Numbered from the stretch's first letter, positions 16,737-26,779 are shown. The stretch is 64,000 nt of DNA from Limnovirga sp038203525 (GCA_038203525.1 JBBRDW010000011.1:1-64000), one strand, 5' to 3'. Numbers and translations: made by a program. The notes: generated from the letters alone by a model not told the origin.

Positions 16737-18020
16737 TTATTTCTTACGAAGCTGTGCAGGCAAATCAATAACACATCTAAATCCAAGATAAGATTTGGCT
16801 GTGTCCTGATATTCGTATTGCCTGGTACTGGTTTGGAGAAAGTAACCTACATCTTTCCAGCTACCACCGCGAACAACTTTACGCTTCATTCTCGGAGGGT
16901 CGGAATCTTTAGCATCCCAGCGTATATCGGGGTTCATATCATGAACAAAATTGTATGCACTTTCATAAAAAAGAGAGGACGTCCACTCAGAAACATTGCC
17001 GGCCATATTATACAGTCCAAATTCATTTGGCCAATAAGCATCAGCTTTCACTGTGTAAAATCCACCATCTTCTACATAGTTACCCCGCCCCGGCTTAAAG
17101 TTTGCCAATAAGCAACCTTTTTTATTCCTGAGATAATAGTTGCCCCATGGAAACATAGATTGACTTCGCCCACCTCTTGCGGCATATTCCCATTCAGCCT
17201 CCGTTGGCAATCTGAAATCACTTTCAGGAGATTTTTTTTCTTTTATCAGGTATGCATTTAAATACCTTGACCTCCAATGGCAAAAAGCTACAGCCTGCTT
17301 CCAGTTTACCCCAACTACAGGATAATTTCCATAAGAAGGATGGGAGAAATATCTTTTTGTTTGAGGTTCATTGTAAGAGTATGAAAAATCACGCATCCAA
17401 ACCAATGTATCTGGGTACACCGGTTGGTTATATTTATAAATGAAATCTTTTCTGGGCTTGCCTTTATTTTCAAATTTGGCCGCAGCTTTCAAATCAAATC
17501 CCTGCACATTATATACAATTTTCTCAGGATCAATCTCCATTTTGCCATACAAACGATTATCGGGCGTAAGCATTAAAGGACTTAATTTTTCCATTACTCC
17601 TTTATCGCTCCACTTGATAGTAGCTGCCTTTTTTTGATCTATCATGGTATCACCATCCGGGCTTTGTTTGAAATAGCCCAGCTGAACCGCAGCAAGTGAA
17701 TCTATAGTCCACTTCACAAATTGGCGGTACTGATTGTTTGTAATTTCTGTTTTATCCATCCAGAAACCACTTATAGAAATTTCCCGATTTCTTGAAGTGA
17801 AATTATAATTAATATCTTCATCACTGGGACCCATATGAAATGTACCGGGTGGTATATAGGCCATGCCGAGTGGTTTTCCCATGCTTCCACGCGAATTTGG
17901 CGCTACCCCATGAAGCTGTCCGTCATTTGGTGGTCCCGATACTTTACCACTTTTAGTGCAGCTCACTGATACTAATACGAAAACAGTAAGCACGGTTATT
18001 GTTAAGAAGCGGATTTTCAT
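16737..18020 (-). CDS. gldK: Gliding motility / type IX secretion lipoprotein GldK
   Basis: The 427-residue lipoprotein has its putative lipidated Cys at residue 21 (VSVSC). It carries a formylglycine-generating-enzyme-like (sulfatase-modifying factor) domain: MAYIPPGTFHMGPSDED near 53, NQPVYPDTLVWMRDF in the middle, LPTEAEWEYAARGG, GNVSEWTSS and VRGGSWKD at the C-terminal half. In the type IX system this fold is structural: GldK rings bind GldN below the outer membrane. It is the first gene of the gldKLMN operon, so the promoter should lie within 18021-18172, where no clear box was seen. Confidence 0.95.
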   Translation of the reverse strand: MKIRFLTITVLTVFVLVSVSCTKSGKVSGPPNDGQLHGVAPNSRGSMGKPLGMAYIPPGTFHMGPSDEDINYNFTSRNREISISGFWMDKTEITNNQYRQFVKWTIDSLAAVQLGYFKQSPDGDTMIDQKKAATIKWSDKGVMEKLSPLMLTPDNRLYGKMEIDPEKIVYNVQGFDLKAAAKFENKGKPRKDFIYKYNQPVYPDTLVWMRDFSYSYNEPQTKRYFSHPSYGNYPVVGVNWKQAVAFCHWRSRYLNAYLIKEKKSPESDFRLPTEAEWEYAARGGRSQSMFPWGNYYLRNKKGCLLANFKPGRGNYVEDGGFYTVKADAYWPNEFGLYNMAGNVSEWTSSLFYESAYNFVHDMNPDIRWDAKDSDPPRMKRKVVRGGSWKDVGYFLQTSTRQYEYQDTAKSYLGFRCVIDLPAQLRKK

Positions 18021-18172
18021 TTATATATAAATTATTTTCGAAGTGTCGCAAATGTAAACATTAAATTAAATCATCCAATTTTTAGGATAGTTATCTGATT
18101 TTAAACTTTTATCTTGTGTAATTCCTGTTGCAAAAATATTAACGCATTTCGTTTTATGATATTGTATAACGC

Positions 18173-20233
18173 CTATTCTTTCATTAGCAATATTAAATCT
18201 TCAACGTTATTTACAGGATTTTTACAAGAATAATCCCTGCATAGGTAAATACTTCTTCCGGACAGCCCACTTAATTTCCCCTTTAGTAAAGGGAAGTCAT
18301 TATCCATATTATTGGTTGACTGAATTACCTTATTTGGTATAAATAATGAATTAACATCCATTAGTAATTCTTTTGTTTCGTTACCAACAATTGCAATCTC
18401 AAATATTCCCTTTACCAGACTTTGTAACAACAATGCCCAAATACCAAATGAAGTCGAATATTTTACTAAAGCACCCCCTAACGCCTCAAGCATCTTTTCT
18501 GCAATCTTTTTCCACCTATTATTCTCAAATACGACGGAAAGGTATAATAGGTTTTGTGCCATCACTGCATTCCCTGATGGTACGGCGCCATCGTAGACTT
18601 CTTTTTTTCTTACAATAATATCTTTTTGTAAGTTATCTGTAAACCACAAAAAAGGAGTTTCTTCATCAAAAAACAGGTCAAGAACATTCTCCGTAATTGT
18701 TTTCGCTTTTAGAAGATATTCGCCATTACCAGTAATTTCCTGTAAATGTATGAGGGCTTGTATCAAATAAGCATAATCATCCAGGAAGGCTGGGTACCTC
18801 GCCTTACCTGCTTTCCAGGTATGGGCCCATACGCCACTTGCGTCACATAGATTTGCTTTAAGAAAAGCGATATTTTGTTCCGCCATTGCCAGATAATCAG
18901 CTTCTTTTGTTGCAGCATAAGCTTTGCAACAAGCTGTAATCATCAATGCATTCCAACCTAATAAAATTTTATCGTCAAGAGAAGGTTTTATCCTTTTTCT
19001 GCGTTGGGCCAAAAGCTTATTTCTGCATTCCTCCAATATTCCTTTTAATTCTTTAACCCCCATTTCCAATTTTTCGGCGTGCGATTTTAGGTTTTCAGTC
19101 AGCCAAAGTATATTGGTGTGTTCCCAATTTCCCCCATCAGTGATATTATAAATTTTGCAAAACAATTCGGTGCGATCCCCTAACAAACCAGCTATTTCAC
19201 TTTTGTTCCAAACGTAATATTTTCCTTCTACGCCTTCACTGTCGGCATCGAGCGCACTATAAAATCCGCCTTCGGGCGATAAAAATTCACTTTCAACAAA
19301 TGCCAGTGTTTGTTTAATAACTGTTGCATACAAATCATCTCCTGTTAACTGATATGCTTCGGCCATAACACTTACCAACAGAGCATTATCATAAAGCATC
19401 TTTTCGAAATGGGGGGCAAGCCATTTCGCATCTGTACTATAGCGGGCAAATCCGCCTCCAAGCTGATCGTAAATCCCTCCCATAATCATTTTGTCAAGAC
19501 TTAACAAAGCTTGTTTTAATGATCGTTCGTCTTTAGCAAAATGATAATGTCTCAGCAGGAATTGAATAGCAAATGTTTGGGGAAATTTCGGCGCCTTCCC
19601 AAACCCACCCCAAACGCTGTCCCCCTGTGCCAATAGATTCTCGGCAATTTTTTCAAGGTTTTGTTCAGTAAAAATATCTCCGGGTTTTACCAGCCCCGGT
19701 TTTGAAATTCCAAAAGAATTGGCATTTTTTAAATGTGCAATTAGATTTTCAGCCTGCGATTCCATTTCGTTTTTACGTTCTGTATAGGCCTTGTGCACAG
19801 CATTTAAAGTTTCTTTCCAGCTCATGCGGTTGTGCGCATTCACCGGCGGAAAATAAGTTCCTCCATAAAAAGGCTTGGCATCTGGTGTAAGAAAAACATT
19901 TAGCGGCCAACCTCCGCTGCCAGCTATTGCCTGCACAGCATCCATATATATATGATCAAGGTCGGGCCGTTCCTCGCGGTCAATTTTAATATTAATGAAA
20001 TGGGCATTCATTATTTCGGCCGTGTCCTCATCCTCAAAACTTTCCCTCTCCATAACATGGCACCAGTGGCAGGCAGAGTATCCAATACTCACTAATACAG
20101 GCTTGTCTTCATCTTTTGCTTTTTGCAAAGCCTCCTCTCCCCAGGGATACCAGTCAACAGGGTTATGGGCATGCTGCAGCAGGTAAGGACTGGTTTCTTC
20201 TATAAGACGGTTTGTGAATTTTGAAGAGCTCAT
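18173..20233 (-). CDS. YyaL/SPATA20-type thioredoxin-domain protein
   Basis: The 686-residue cytoplasmic protein has an N-terminal thioredoxin-like domain (DUF255) with C55-H-W-C58 in ACHWCHVMERESFED, preceded by the family hallmark NPVDWYPWGEEAL. The rest is an (alpha/alpha)6-barrel like N-acylglucosamine 2-epimerases (KFPQTFAIQFLLRHY, GGFARYSTDAKWLAPHFEKMLYDNALL, GWNALMITACCKAYA). Bacterial YyaL and mammalian SPATA20 have this architecture; no biochemical role is established. No signal peptide. It stands alone between gldK and the BNR protein gene on the same strand. Confidence 0.92.
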   Translation of the reverse strand: MSSSKFTNRLIEETSPYLLQHAHNPVDWYPWGEEALQKAKDEDKPVLVSIGYSACHWCHVMERESFEDEDTAEIMNAHFINIKIDREERPDLDHIYMDAVQAIAGSGGWPLNVFLTPDAKPFYGGTYFPPVNAHNRMSWKETLNAVHKAYTERKNEMESQAENLIAHLKNANSFGISKPGLVKPGDIFTEQNLEKIAENLLAQGDSVWGGFGKAPKFPQTFAIQFLLRHYHFAKDERSLKQALLSLDKMIMGGIYDQLGGGFARYSTDAKWLAPHFEKMLYDNALLVSVMAEAYQLTGDDLYATVIKQTLAFVESEFLSPEGGFYSALDADSEGVEGKYYVWNKSEIAGLLGDRTELFCKIYNITDGGNWEHTNILWLTENLKSHAEKLEMGVKELKGILEECRNKLLAQRRKRIKPSLDDKILLGWNALMITACCKAYAATKEADYLAMAEQNIAFLKANLCDASGVWAHTWKAGKARYPAFLDDYAYLIQALIHLQEITGNGEYLLKAKTITENVLDLFFDEETPFLWFTDNLQKDIIVRKKEVYDGAVPSGNAVMAQNLLYLSVVFENNRWKKIAEKMLEALGGALVKYSTSFGIWALLLQSLVKGIFEIAIVGNETKELLMDVNSLFIPNKVIQSTNNMDNDFPLLKGKLSGLSGRSIYLCRDYSCKNPVNNVEDLILLMKE

Positions 20234-20333
20234 TTTATAATAAAGGTGGTACTACTCCATTAAAAGTAATTATTGATTACGGAACAAATCGGTCAATTAA
20301 TTGTGTGCATTCTAAATTTTACTGAATTATTTT

Positions 20334-20606
20334 TGTTCACCGGCACTATCACAATGGGCATCATCTGTTGTGTCACTCACTTGTACGTTCCGTTTTTTAT
20401 GGCATCTTTTTACAGCCCCCGCAAACATTAAAATTATAGTAATTTGAAAAGCTGTAATATACCAAAATATCCCAATGCTTGTTTCTAAACAAAAAGTTAG
20501 CTGAATAGTTCATGCTTAATAATGCTTTAAAGTACAAGAGTGCGACCACCGCCGTTGGCGGGGCAAGCTGCAAAAAAAGCTTAATAGTTGTACTGCAGCC
20601 TGGTTA
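20334..20606. repeat. Family 1 element, complete (X left, Y right) with nested hairpin
   Basis: The left arm has GTTCACCGGC, the X end GGCATCATCT, and variant B core GTTGTGTCACTCACTTGTAC at 20367-20386. The right core GTACAAGAGTGCGAC (20532-20546) is split by a 23-nt insert (20547-20569, CCGCC-GTT-GGCGG) before GCAA. A Y end AAGCTTAATAGTTGTAC and CAGCCTGGTT follow. Confidence 0.85.
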
Positions 20607-20613
20607 AAAAAAA

Positions 20614-23600
20614 TTACTTCGCAAGATTAATTTTACCTTTTAAAAGTCTCCATTTTTCCTGAAGTTGCATAAACACCATCTGGGTTGATTTAACGGCTGA
20701 AACTGTTTGCGTAGTCGGTGGCATATCTGCATCGTGCAAGGTATTAAACAGGCTTTCCAAGGAACGCAATATTTTCTCAAACTCCTTACCGCTTTGTAAT
20801 GCAGCAATTCGATCGTCTGATTCTTTTACATTTTTATCCGAAATAAAAGCGCTCAAATCTTTACGTGCCTCTGCCATTTCATTTACTGTTTTGAGTGCAT
20901 TTATTCTTCCCTGATAGCAAATAACAGATAGATCGTGCTGGATTTGCAAATCTTTCATGGATGTCTTTACACGGGGGTCCATTTTTACCGTTAACGGCTG
21001 TGTAAAACTTGTACCGTTTACCGTGAACTTAACTGTATAAATCCCGGGCATTACCCATGGCGACAACTGCACCGGATCGGTATTTTTATATATTGCCGAA
21101 ATAGGAAAGGAAGCCGGTGCTTTTATTGGCGTATAATGCATATCCCACATAAAACGGTGGGCACCGGCATCTGCAGATAAAATTTGCTGCGGGCGAATCC
21201 AATATAAAGGAATATTAATTGGTGGAATTTCGTATGGCTTATCATTGCTGCTAAACTTACGTACGAGGTTTCCTTTTGCATCGGTTATTTCCAGTGTTAC
21301 TTCACTGTTTGCGTTCTCTCTTAGATAATAATCAATAACAGCGCCATCAGGTGGGTTTTGGCCGGCGGGTTCCTCCTGAGGTAAGGGCGTATCGGTGTTC
21401 ATATTCCATCTTACACGGATGGCGGTTTGTGGTTTATACAGAATTGCCCTGGCCTTAGCAAGTGATGCCGAGATCTGGCGCAGCGGAGTAATATTATCCA
21501 GTATCCAGAAACCCCTTCCATGTGTGGCCACAACAATATCATCATCTTTAATCACAAGGTCGCGGATGGAGGAAGCCGGCATATTTAACCGCACGGGTTG
21601 CCAGTGCTCCCCATCATCAAAAGAAACAAATACCGCTCTTTCACTGCCTGCAAACAATAAACCTTTGCGCAAAGGATCTTCCCGAACGGTGTTAATTGGA
21701 TCGGCGGGCAAACCATTTACTATTTCTTTCCATGTTGCTCCGCCATCTGTTGTTTTATAAATATGCGGGTTCATATCATCGCAGCGTATCCTGTTAACTG
21801 CTGCATAAGCAGTATTTACATCTGTATGGCTCGCTTCTATCAATGATATTTTGCTCCAGGAAGTTATTTGCGGTGGTGTAACATTTTTCCAGCTTTTACC
21901 ACCGTCACGAGTTACGTGAATATAGCCATCATCAGTTCCCGCCCATATTGTATTAATGTCTCTAAATGATGGGGCAATGGTGTAAACAACTCCCCTTCGG
22001 GGCATTTTTTTCATATTATCATTCGTATAAACTCCTACGCTGGCAGGGATTTCCCAGCGCTCCCTGGTAAGGTCAGGGCTTATGGTTTGCCATGAGTTAC
22101 CTGCGTTTTTTGTTTTGAAAATCACATTACTTCCAAAGTATAAAGTGGTTGAATCTATTGGCGAAAATAATATGGGCATCGTTCGTATAAACCGGTACTT
22201 ACCGCTTTTTACAATTTCAGGCGAAATATTTTGAGACTGGCCGGTGCGCTTATCGTATTTTGATATTTTACCACCATAAATGATGTCCGGATTTTTAGGG
22301 TCTGCTGCAACATATCCATATTCTTCCCCAGCAATGGGGTGCCATTCCCGAAAAGTTATCTGGCCGTCATTGCCCCTGCTGGAAATACCTACTGAACCAC
22401 TCTCCTGCTGGCCCCCATAAACATTGTATGGAAATGCATTGTCTGTGCTCACATGATAAAACTGTGCCGTTGGCTGATTATACCATGATGAAAAAGATTG
22501 CCCACCATTCACCGTAATAATAGCACCCTGATCTGCAGCAATTAACATGATATCTGAATTGGTTGGATTAATCCATATGCGGTGATAATCATCGCCTCCC
22601 GGTGCACCACGAAAGGCGCTCCAGGTTTTTGCCCCATCTACAGATTTCCATACCACCACATCTGCAGCATAAACCACATCAGCATTTTCGGGGTCAACTT
22701 TAACTTCTGCAAAATCATCGCCACGACCCCAGAATCTTTCATCTTTATTCATTGCGGTCCAGGACTCGCCGGCGTCATCACTTCTATAAATACCACCGTA
22801 TTCGCCTGCATCAACGGTAGCGTATAAACGGTTTGTATTGGTGGGTGCAATGCAGAAACCAATGCGGCCCAACCCTTGCTTTGTTGTAGGTAAACCTGTT
22901 GTTAATTTTTTCCAGGTTGTACCGCCGTCTGTTGATTTATACAAGCCACTTTCCTCTCCATCCCATTCACCATTTTCCCACGGCCCCTGTCTTCCTGCCC
23001 AAAGATCTGCATATACAATGTTGGCATCTTTGGGATCAATAGCTACCTGCACAGCGCCGGTGTTTTCATCAATATATAAAACACGCTCCCAGGTTTTGCC
23101 TGCATCGGTGGTTCGGTAAACGCCACGCTCTGTATTGGGGCCGTAGGGATGGCCCAGCACGGCTGCAAAAACACGATTTTCATTAATAGCATCAATAGCA
23201 AGACCTCCAATTTGCTGGCCATCTTTTAAGCCCGTATTTACCCAAGTTTTACCCGCATCGGTAGATTTATAAACTCCATCGCCAACAGAAAGATCGGGGC
23301 GTTGGATACCTTCTCCACTTGCTACATAAATCACATTTGGATTAGATGGGGCAACTGCCACATCACCCACAGAGCCGGTTGGCTGATCATCGAAAATTGG
23401 GTTCCAGGTACGGCCATAATCCGTGGTTTTCCATACACCGCCATTGTTTACACCAATATAAAAAACATTGGGCTGCTGCGGCACACCAACTGCCCCAACG
23501 GTTCTGCCCCCACGGTGCGGGCCAATCATACGCCATCGCATACCGTTAAACAGAGCAGCATCATAAGGCTGTGCACACAAAAAATTACTGCTGAATAATA

Positions 23601-23628
23601 TAATGGCAATGGCTGCTATCTGTTTCAT
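20614..23628 (-). CDS. Secreted BNR/VPS10-type beta-propeller protein
   Basis: The 1004-residue protein has a signal peptide (ending near CAQPY). The first about 720 residues are tandem BNR/sortilin-like blades with repeated GGVWKTTDYGRTW, DGVYKSTDAGKTW and GLYKSTDGGTTWKKL motifs (Asp-box SxDxGxTW). This is the WD40/YVTN/BNR-like glycosyl hydrolase group common in Bacteroidota. The C-terminal part (about 790-1000) has a beta-sandwich and a helical tail with PPTTQTVSAVKSTQ. No Por-type C-terminal domain is seen, so export is probably to the periplasm. Family members have no proven activity; a sialidase or peptidase role cannot be claimed. Confidence 0.85.
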   Translation of the reverse strand: MKQIAAIAIILFSSNFLCAQPYDAALFNGMRWRMIGPHRGGRTVGAVGVPQQPNVFYIGVNNGGVWKTTDYGRTWNPIFDDQPTGSVGDVAVAPSNPNVIYVASGEGIQRPDLSVGDGVYKSTDAGKTWVNTGLKDGQQIGGLAIDAINENRVFAAVLGHPYGPNTERGVYRTTDAGKTWERVLYIDENTGAVQVAIDPKDANIVYADLWAGRQGPWENGEWDGEESGLYKSTDGGTTWKKLTTGLPTTKQGLGRIGFCIAPTNTNRLYATVDAGEYGGIYRSDDAGESWTAMNKDERFWGRGDDFAEVKVDPENADVVYAADVVVWKSVDGAKTWSAFRGAPGGDDYHRIWINPTNSDIMLIAADQGAIITVNGGQSFSSWYNQPTAQFYHVSTDNAFPYNVYGGQQESGSVGISSRGNDGQITFREWHPIAGEEYGYVAADPKNPDIIYGGKISKYDKRTGQSQNISPEIVKSGKYRFIRTMPILFSPIDSTTLYFGSNVIFKTKNAGNSWQTISPDLTRERWEIPASVGVYTNDNMKKMPRRGVVYTIAPSFRDINTIWAGTDDGYIHVTRDGGKSWKNVTPPQITSWSKISLIEASHTDVNTAYAAVNRIRCDDMNPHIYKTTDGGATWKEIVNGLPADPINTVREDPLRKGLLFAGSERAVFVSFDDGEHWQPVRLNMPASSIRDLVIKDDDIVVATHGRGFWILDNITPLRQISASLAKARAILYKPQTAIRVRWNMNTDTPLPQEEPAGQNPPDGAVIDYYLRENANSEVTLEITDAKGNLVRKFSSNDKPYEIPPINIPLYWIRPQQILSADAGAHRFMWDMHYTPIKAPASFPISAIYKNTDPVQLSPWVMPGIYTVKFTVNGTSFTQPLTVKMDPRVKTSMKDLQIQHDLSVICYQGRINALKTVNEMAEARKDLSAFISDKNVKESDDRIAALQSGKEFEKILRSLESLFNTLHDADMPPTTQTVSAVKSTQMVFMQLQEKWRLLKGKINLAK

Positions 23629-23752
23629 AGAAAATTTGTGTGGTTATTGTTAAAGATGATGCGTGTAAGATAAAGAGAATTTTTGTTGATGGCAGTTGCA
23701 GACTTAATCCTTCGTTGTAATACATTGAACGTTCGGTGAGGAATATGCTTTT

Positions 23753-23946
23753 GTTCCCGGCTGAAGTAACATTAATTAACTTCGTTGCGTCGCGCTCTTG
23801 TACTAAAGAATAGGCATCGGCAATTAGCGATCAGGTATAGAAGTTGCTTCCTGTATAATTTTGCAGATGTCCGATAGTTGAAATCTGATCCCTTAGTACA
23901 AGAGTGCGACGCAACAGACGATGATAGATGGCCAAATGCCGGGCCC
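23753..23946. repeat. Family 1 element, complete (Y left, X right)
   Basis: GTTCCCGGC (23753-23761), a Y segment, and TTGCGTCGCGCTCTTGTAC (23785-23803) face GTACAAGAGTGCGACGCAAC (23896-23915), then GACGATGATAGATGG and TGCCGGGCCCC. It lies between divergent genes, so it cannot be acting only as a terminator. Confidence 0.87.
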
Positions 23947-23994
23947 CAAATATGTCTTTTCTTTGTTGCAAAACATTATTAGAAAACTAAACTG

Positions 23995-24002
23995 TATGTT
24001 TG
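23995..24002 (+). promoter_or_regulatory. Candidate -7 box for the rhlE-like gene
   Basis: TATGTTTG matches the Bacteroidota -7 consensus TAnnTTTG exactly and lies 117 nt before the ATG at 24119. The nearest TTG (23966-23968) is 26 nt away, longer than ideal, so only the -7 box supports this call. A long 5' UTR is implied, as known for cold-responsive helicase genes. Confidence 0.4.
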
Positions 24003-24118
24003 CGCCCCACGCTTCTTAAAAGATACGGCAGGTTGTAAGCCGTTTGTGGTAATTAAAATATATCTCCGCTGATTTAGAATATGCAACGTCTTAGCCAGCC
24101 TCAGTAACAAAAAAATAA

Positions 24119-25396
24119 ATGACATTTAAAAATTTAGCGTTAATTGAACCTATCCTTAAAGCATTAGAGACAGAAGGATATACTGCACCCACACCCATAC
24201 AGGCACAAGCAATTCCTTTCGTGCTGGAAAAACGCGACCTGCTCGGCTGTGCACAAACAGGCACTGGAAAAACAGCAGCTTTTGCCATTCCCGTTTTACA
24301 ATTATTATACGAAGAAAAACAGGAAGAACGAGGCCCTAAAAAAATTAAGACACTCATTCTTACACCTACAAGGGAACTCGCCATTCAGATAGATGAAAGC
24401 TTTGCGGCATATGGAAAATTTACAGGTATTAAGCATACCGTAATCTTTGGCGGCGTATCGCAAATGCACCAGGTAAATGCGCTGCGTGCCGGCGTTGACA
24501 TACTCGTTGCTACGCCGGGCCGCTTACTCGATTTAATGAACCAGGGTTTTATAGATTTACGCCAGCTAAAAATATTTATTCTGGACGAAGCAGACCGTAT
24601 GCTAGATATGGGTTTTATACATGATGTAAAAAAAGTAATATTAAAAATACCTGCAAAAAGGCAAACACTTTTCTTCTCTGCAACTATGCCGCCGGAAATT
24701 CAAAAACTGGCGAATACCATTTTGGTAAACCCGGCAAAAGTTGAAGTAACACCACCTTCAACAACCGTTGACGCGATACAACAAGGTCTTTATTTTGTAG
24801 ATAAAAATGACAAGACTTCCTTGCTGTTGCACTTACTGAAAAATAAATCAATTGTAACCGCATTGGTATTCACCCGCACCAAACATGGGGCAGATAAAGT
24901 GGTCAAGTTTTTACATAAGCAAGAGATTTCTGCAGCTGCCATTCATGGTAACAAATCGCAGAATGCGAGGCAGCACGCATTAAGCAATTTTAAAAGCGGC
25001 AACTTACGCGTATTGGTTGCAACAGATATTGCCGCAAGGGGAATTGACATTGACGAGCTTACCCACGTAATTAATTTTGAATTGCCCAACATACCTGAAA
25101 CTTATGTACACCGTATTGGCCGTACGGGCCGTGCTGGCGCAAGTGGCATTGCGCTTTCCTTTTGTGAAGCAGAGGAACGGGAATTTCTGCGCGACATTAA
25201 TAAACTGATTGGTAAACCAATTCCTGTAATTGAAGACAACCCTTATGCCATGCAGGTTTCAGCACCAGTGCAGCAAACCACAAATACAAGACAGCTAAAT
25301 ATTCAAAAAAATAATGTTGGTAGCCAGCAACGCAGCAGCGAAAGAACCGGCGAACGAAACTGGCGCGGTGGCAATCGCAATTTTGCAAAAAGATAG
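24119..25396 (+). CDS. rhlE: DEAD-box RNA helicase, RhlE type
   Basis: The 425-residue protein has all helicase motifs: Q motif (GYTAPTPIQAQAIP), AQTGTGKT (motif I), PTRELA (Ia), DEAD (II, within LDEADRMLDMGF), SAT (III), and in the second RecA domain ATDIAARGIDI (V) and HRIGRTGR (VI). The C-terminal tail is short and basic (RGGNRNFAKR), as in RhlE-like proteins. It unwinds RNA duplexes in ribosome assembly or mRNA decay in the cytoplasm. The gene is monocistronic: a strong terminator follows within 20 nt, and a divergent BNR gene lies upstream. Confidence 0.93.
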   Translation: MTFKNLALIEPILKALETEGYTAPTPIQAQAIPFVLEKRDLLGCAQTGTGKTAAFAIPVLQLLYEEKQEERGPKKIKTLILTPTRELAIQIDESFAAYGKFTGIKHTVIFGGVSQMHQVNALRAGVDILVATPGRLLDLMNQGFIDLRQLKIFILDEADRMLDMGFIHDVKKVILKIPAKRQTLFFSATMPPEIQKLANTILVNPAKVEVTPPSTTVDAIQQGLYFVDKNDKTSLLLHLLKNKSIVTALVFTRTKHGADKVVKFLHKQEISAAAIHGNKSQNARQHALSNFKSGNLRVLVATDIAARGIDIDELTHVINFELPNIPETYVHRIGRTGRAGASGIALSFCEAEEREFLRDINKLIGKPIPVIEDNPYAMQVSAPVQQTTNTRQLNIQKNNVGSQQRSSERTGERNWRGGNRNFAKR

Positions 25397-25415
25397 CTTG
25401 TTTATAATTCTATTT

Positions 25416-25455
25416 ATAACAGATGAAACAAAGAAGTTTCATCTGTTATTTTTTT
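25416..25455 (+). terminator. rhlE terminator
   Basis: A perfect 14-bp stem pairs ATAACAGATGAAAC (25416-25429) with GTTTCATCTGTTAT (25436-25449) around a 6-nt loop and is followed by six Ts. Confidence 0.92.
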
Positions 25456-25583
25456 GTACCAAGCTCTATCTATATAGCCTCGGCGATTGCTTCCTCTGCG
25501 AAATCTGGAGTCTTCGCCGCACTATGCTCATAGTTTCCAACTTTCATACCCGCTTCAGTAAAAGCTCAATAGAATTTGTGAAC

Positions 25584-25645
25584 GTACAAGAGTCCGCCAA
25601 AGGCGGAAGTAAAGCCTCATAGCATTCCCACTGCCTGGTTCAAAA
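25584..25645. repeat. Family 1 right arm (Y end), core replaced by small palindrome
   Basis: GTACAAGAGT (25584-25593) continues into CCGCC-AAA-GGCGG (25594-25606) instead of GCGACGC, then AAGTAAAGCCTCATAGCATT (Y end) and GCCTGGTTCAAAAA. The DNA just upstream (AAGCTCAATAGAATTTGTG) matches that before the arm at 35436. Confidence 0.7.
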
Positions 25646-25998
25646 ACAATATACAAATGCTCATTCGTTTATAACCTTAACTTAGGCTTCATAAAAAATA
25701 TATGCCTATTTTATAAACATGCATTATTTTTACGCCCTTATAAAAACATTTGGATCACCATTTTATTTTGAACTGAAGTTGAAAACGAACACAACACATA
25801 AACATAAATCTGCCCTCCATCACGTTTTGATGGGTGTTGTTGCTTTACCTTATCCATTCTGCCCACGACTGATACGACGACCGAGGATCTGATATTCCAA
25901 TAACATAAGGGAATAGTTCTGTTACTCAAATCTGCAGCCGCAGGTAAGCCTGCATAATCGTATCTTATTTTCATTCACAGCATTTAGAATTTACAAAA
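25646..25998. other. Gene-free interval before the arginine cluster
   Basis: No supported gene was seen. A 78-codon minus-strand frame at 25738-25974 shows no family resemblance, and its start lies only 24 nt from the GNAT gene. This stretch must contain the promoter of the arginine cluster, but no clear -33/-7 pair or ARG-box palindrome was recognised. Confidence 0.4.
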
Positions 25999-26721
25999 GT
26001 GGAACAACATATAATCGTTCGTGTGGCCCATAGTGGCGACATACATTACGCTAAAACCATTACAGACGAAATGGAAGCTTCGGCCATGGCCCGTGGCACC
26101 GGTATTGCCAAACGCAGCCCAGCATATATTACGAATAAAATGGAAGAAGGCAAGTCTGTACTAGCCTACACATCCGATGGCACATGGGTGGGCTTTTGTT
26201 ATATTGAAACATGGAGCCATGGAAGTTACGTAGCAAACAGTGGCCTTATTGTTGCACCTGCATTCAGGAAAAGTGGGGTCGCAAAAAATATCAAGAAAAG
26301 AATTTTTGAGTTGAGTAGGGAAAAATATCCCGAAGCAAAAATATTTGGCCTTACTACAGGGCTCGCTGTAATGAAAATCAACAGCGAACTCGGCTACGAA
26401 CCCGTAACTTACAGCGAGCTTACACAGGACGAAGCATTTTGGGCGGGCTGTAAAAGCTGCGTTAATTATGATATTTTAATGAGTAAAGAGAGAAAAAACT
26501 GCATGTGTACGGCAATGTTATTCGATCCTGCAGACCATTACGAGCCAACAGAAACAAAAGAATACTTTGAAAAGAAAAGTAAAGTGTATGAGCGACTCAT
26601 GAAAATAAAACAGAGCCGTTTTGTACAGGCATTTCTTAAAAAGGACAGGCAAAAAATCGAAGCAGGACCAGAGAAAAAGAAATCTTTTGCAGCATTATTC
26701 ACCACGATTTTTTCATGGTAG
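25999..26721 (+). CDS. GNAT acyltransferase, candidate acylglutamate synthase of arginine pathway
   Basis: The 240-residue protein is a GCN5-type N-acyltransferase: acetyl/acyl-CoA loop RKSGVA at 90-95 after the beta4 strand SGLIVAPAF, and a C-terminal LGYEPVTYSEL strand. The position before argG suggests it makes the first intermediate, N-acetyl- or N-succinylglutamate, in place of ArgA/ArgJ, neither of which is seen in the cluster. This role is inferred from context. Two cysteine pairs, C151-x-x-C154 and C168-x-C170, could bind a metal or form a regulatory site. The start is GTG at 25999, because the next ATG (MEASAM) would remove part of the acyl-CoA fold. A solo family 1 arm separates it from argG, about 205 bp downstream. 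Confidence 0.8.
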   Translation: MEQHIIVRVAHSGDIHYAKTITDEMEASAMARGTGIAKRSPAYITNKMEEGKSVLAYTSDGTWVGFCYIETWSHGSYVANSGLIVAPAFRKSGVAKNIKKRIFELSREKYPEAKIFGLTTGLAVMKINSELGYEPVTYSELTQDEAFWAGCKSCVNYDILMSKERKNCMCTAMLFDPADHYEPTETKEYFEKKSKVYERLMKIKQSRFVQAFLKKDRQKIEAGPEKKKSFAALFTTIFSW

Positions 26722-26726
26722 TTTTT

Positions 26727-26779
26727 ATGAGCCCTGCAAAGAATAAAAATTTAGCTTTTGTTGCGTCGCACTCTTGTGC
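26727..26779. repeat. Family 1 single left arm (Y end)
   Basis: GAGCCCTGCAAAGAAT and a Y segment (AATTTAGCTTTTG) lead into TTGCGTCGCACTCTTGTGC (26761-26779). The following AGTAACAATTAATTCAGCTT matches the DNA after the left arm at 45157. No right arm is seen before argG. Confidence 0.82.

Noticed and set aside
25738..25974. 78-codon minus-strand frame before the GNAT gene
   Set aside because: No recognisable family, no ribosome-site or promoter signs, and composition like random translation. Not listed as a gene.
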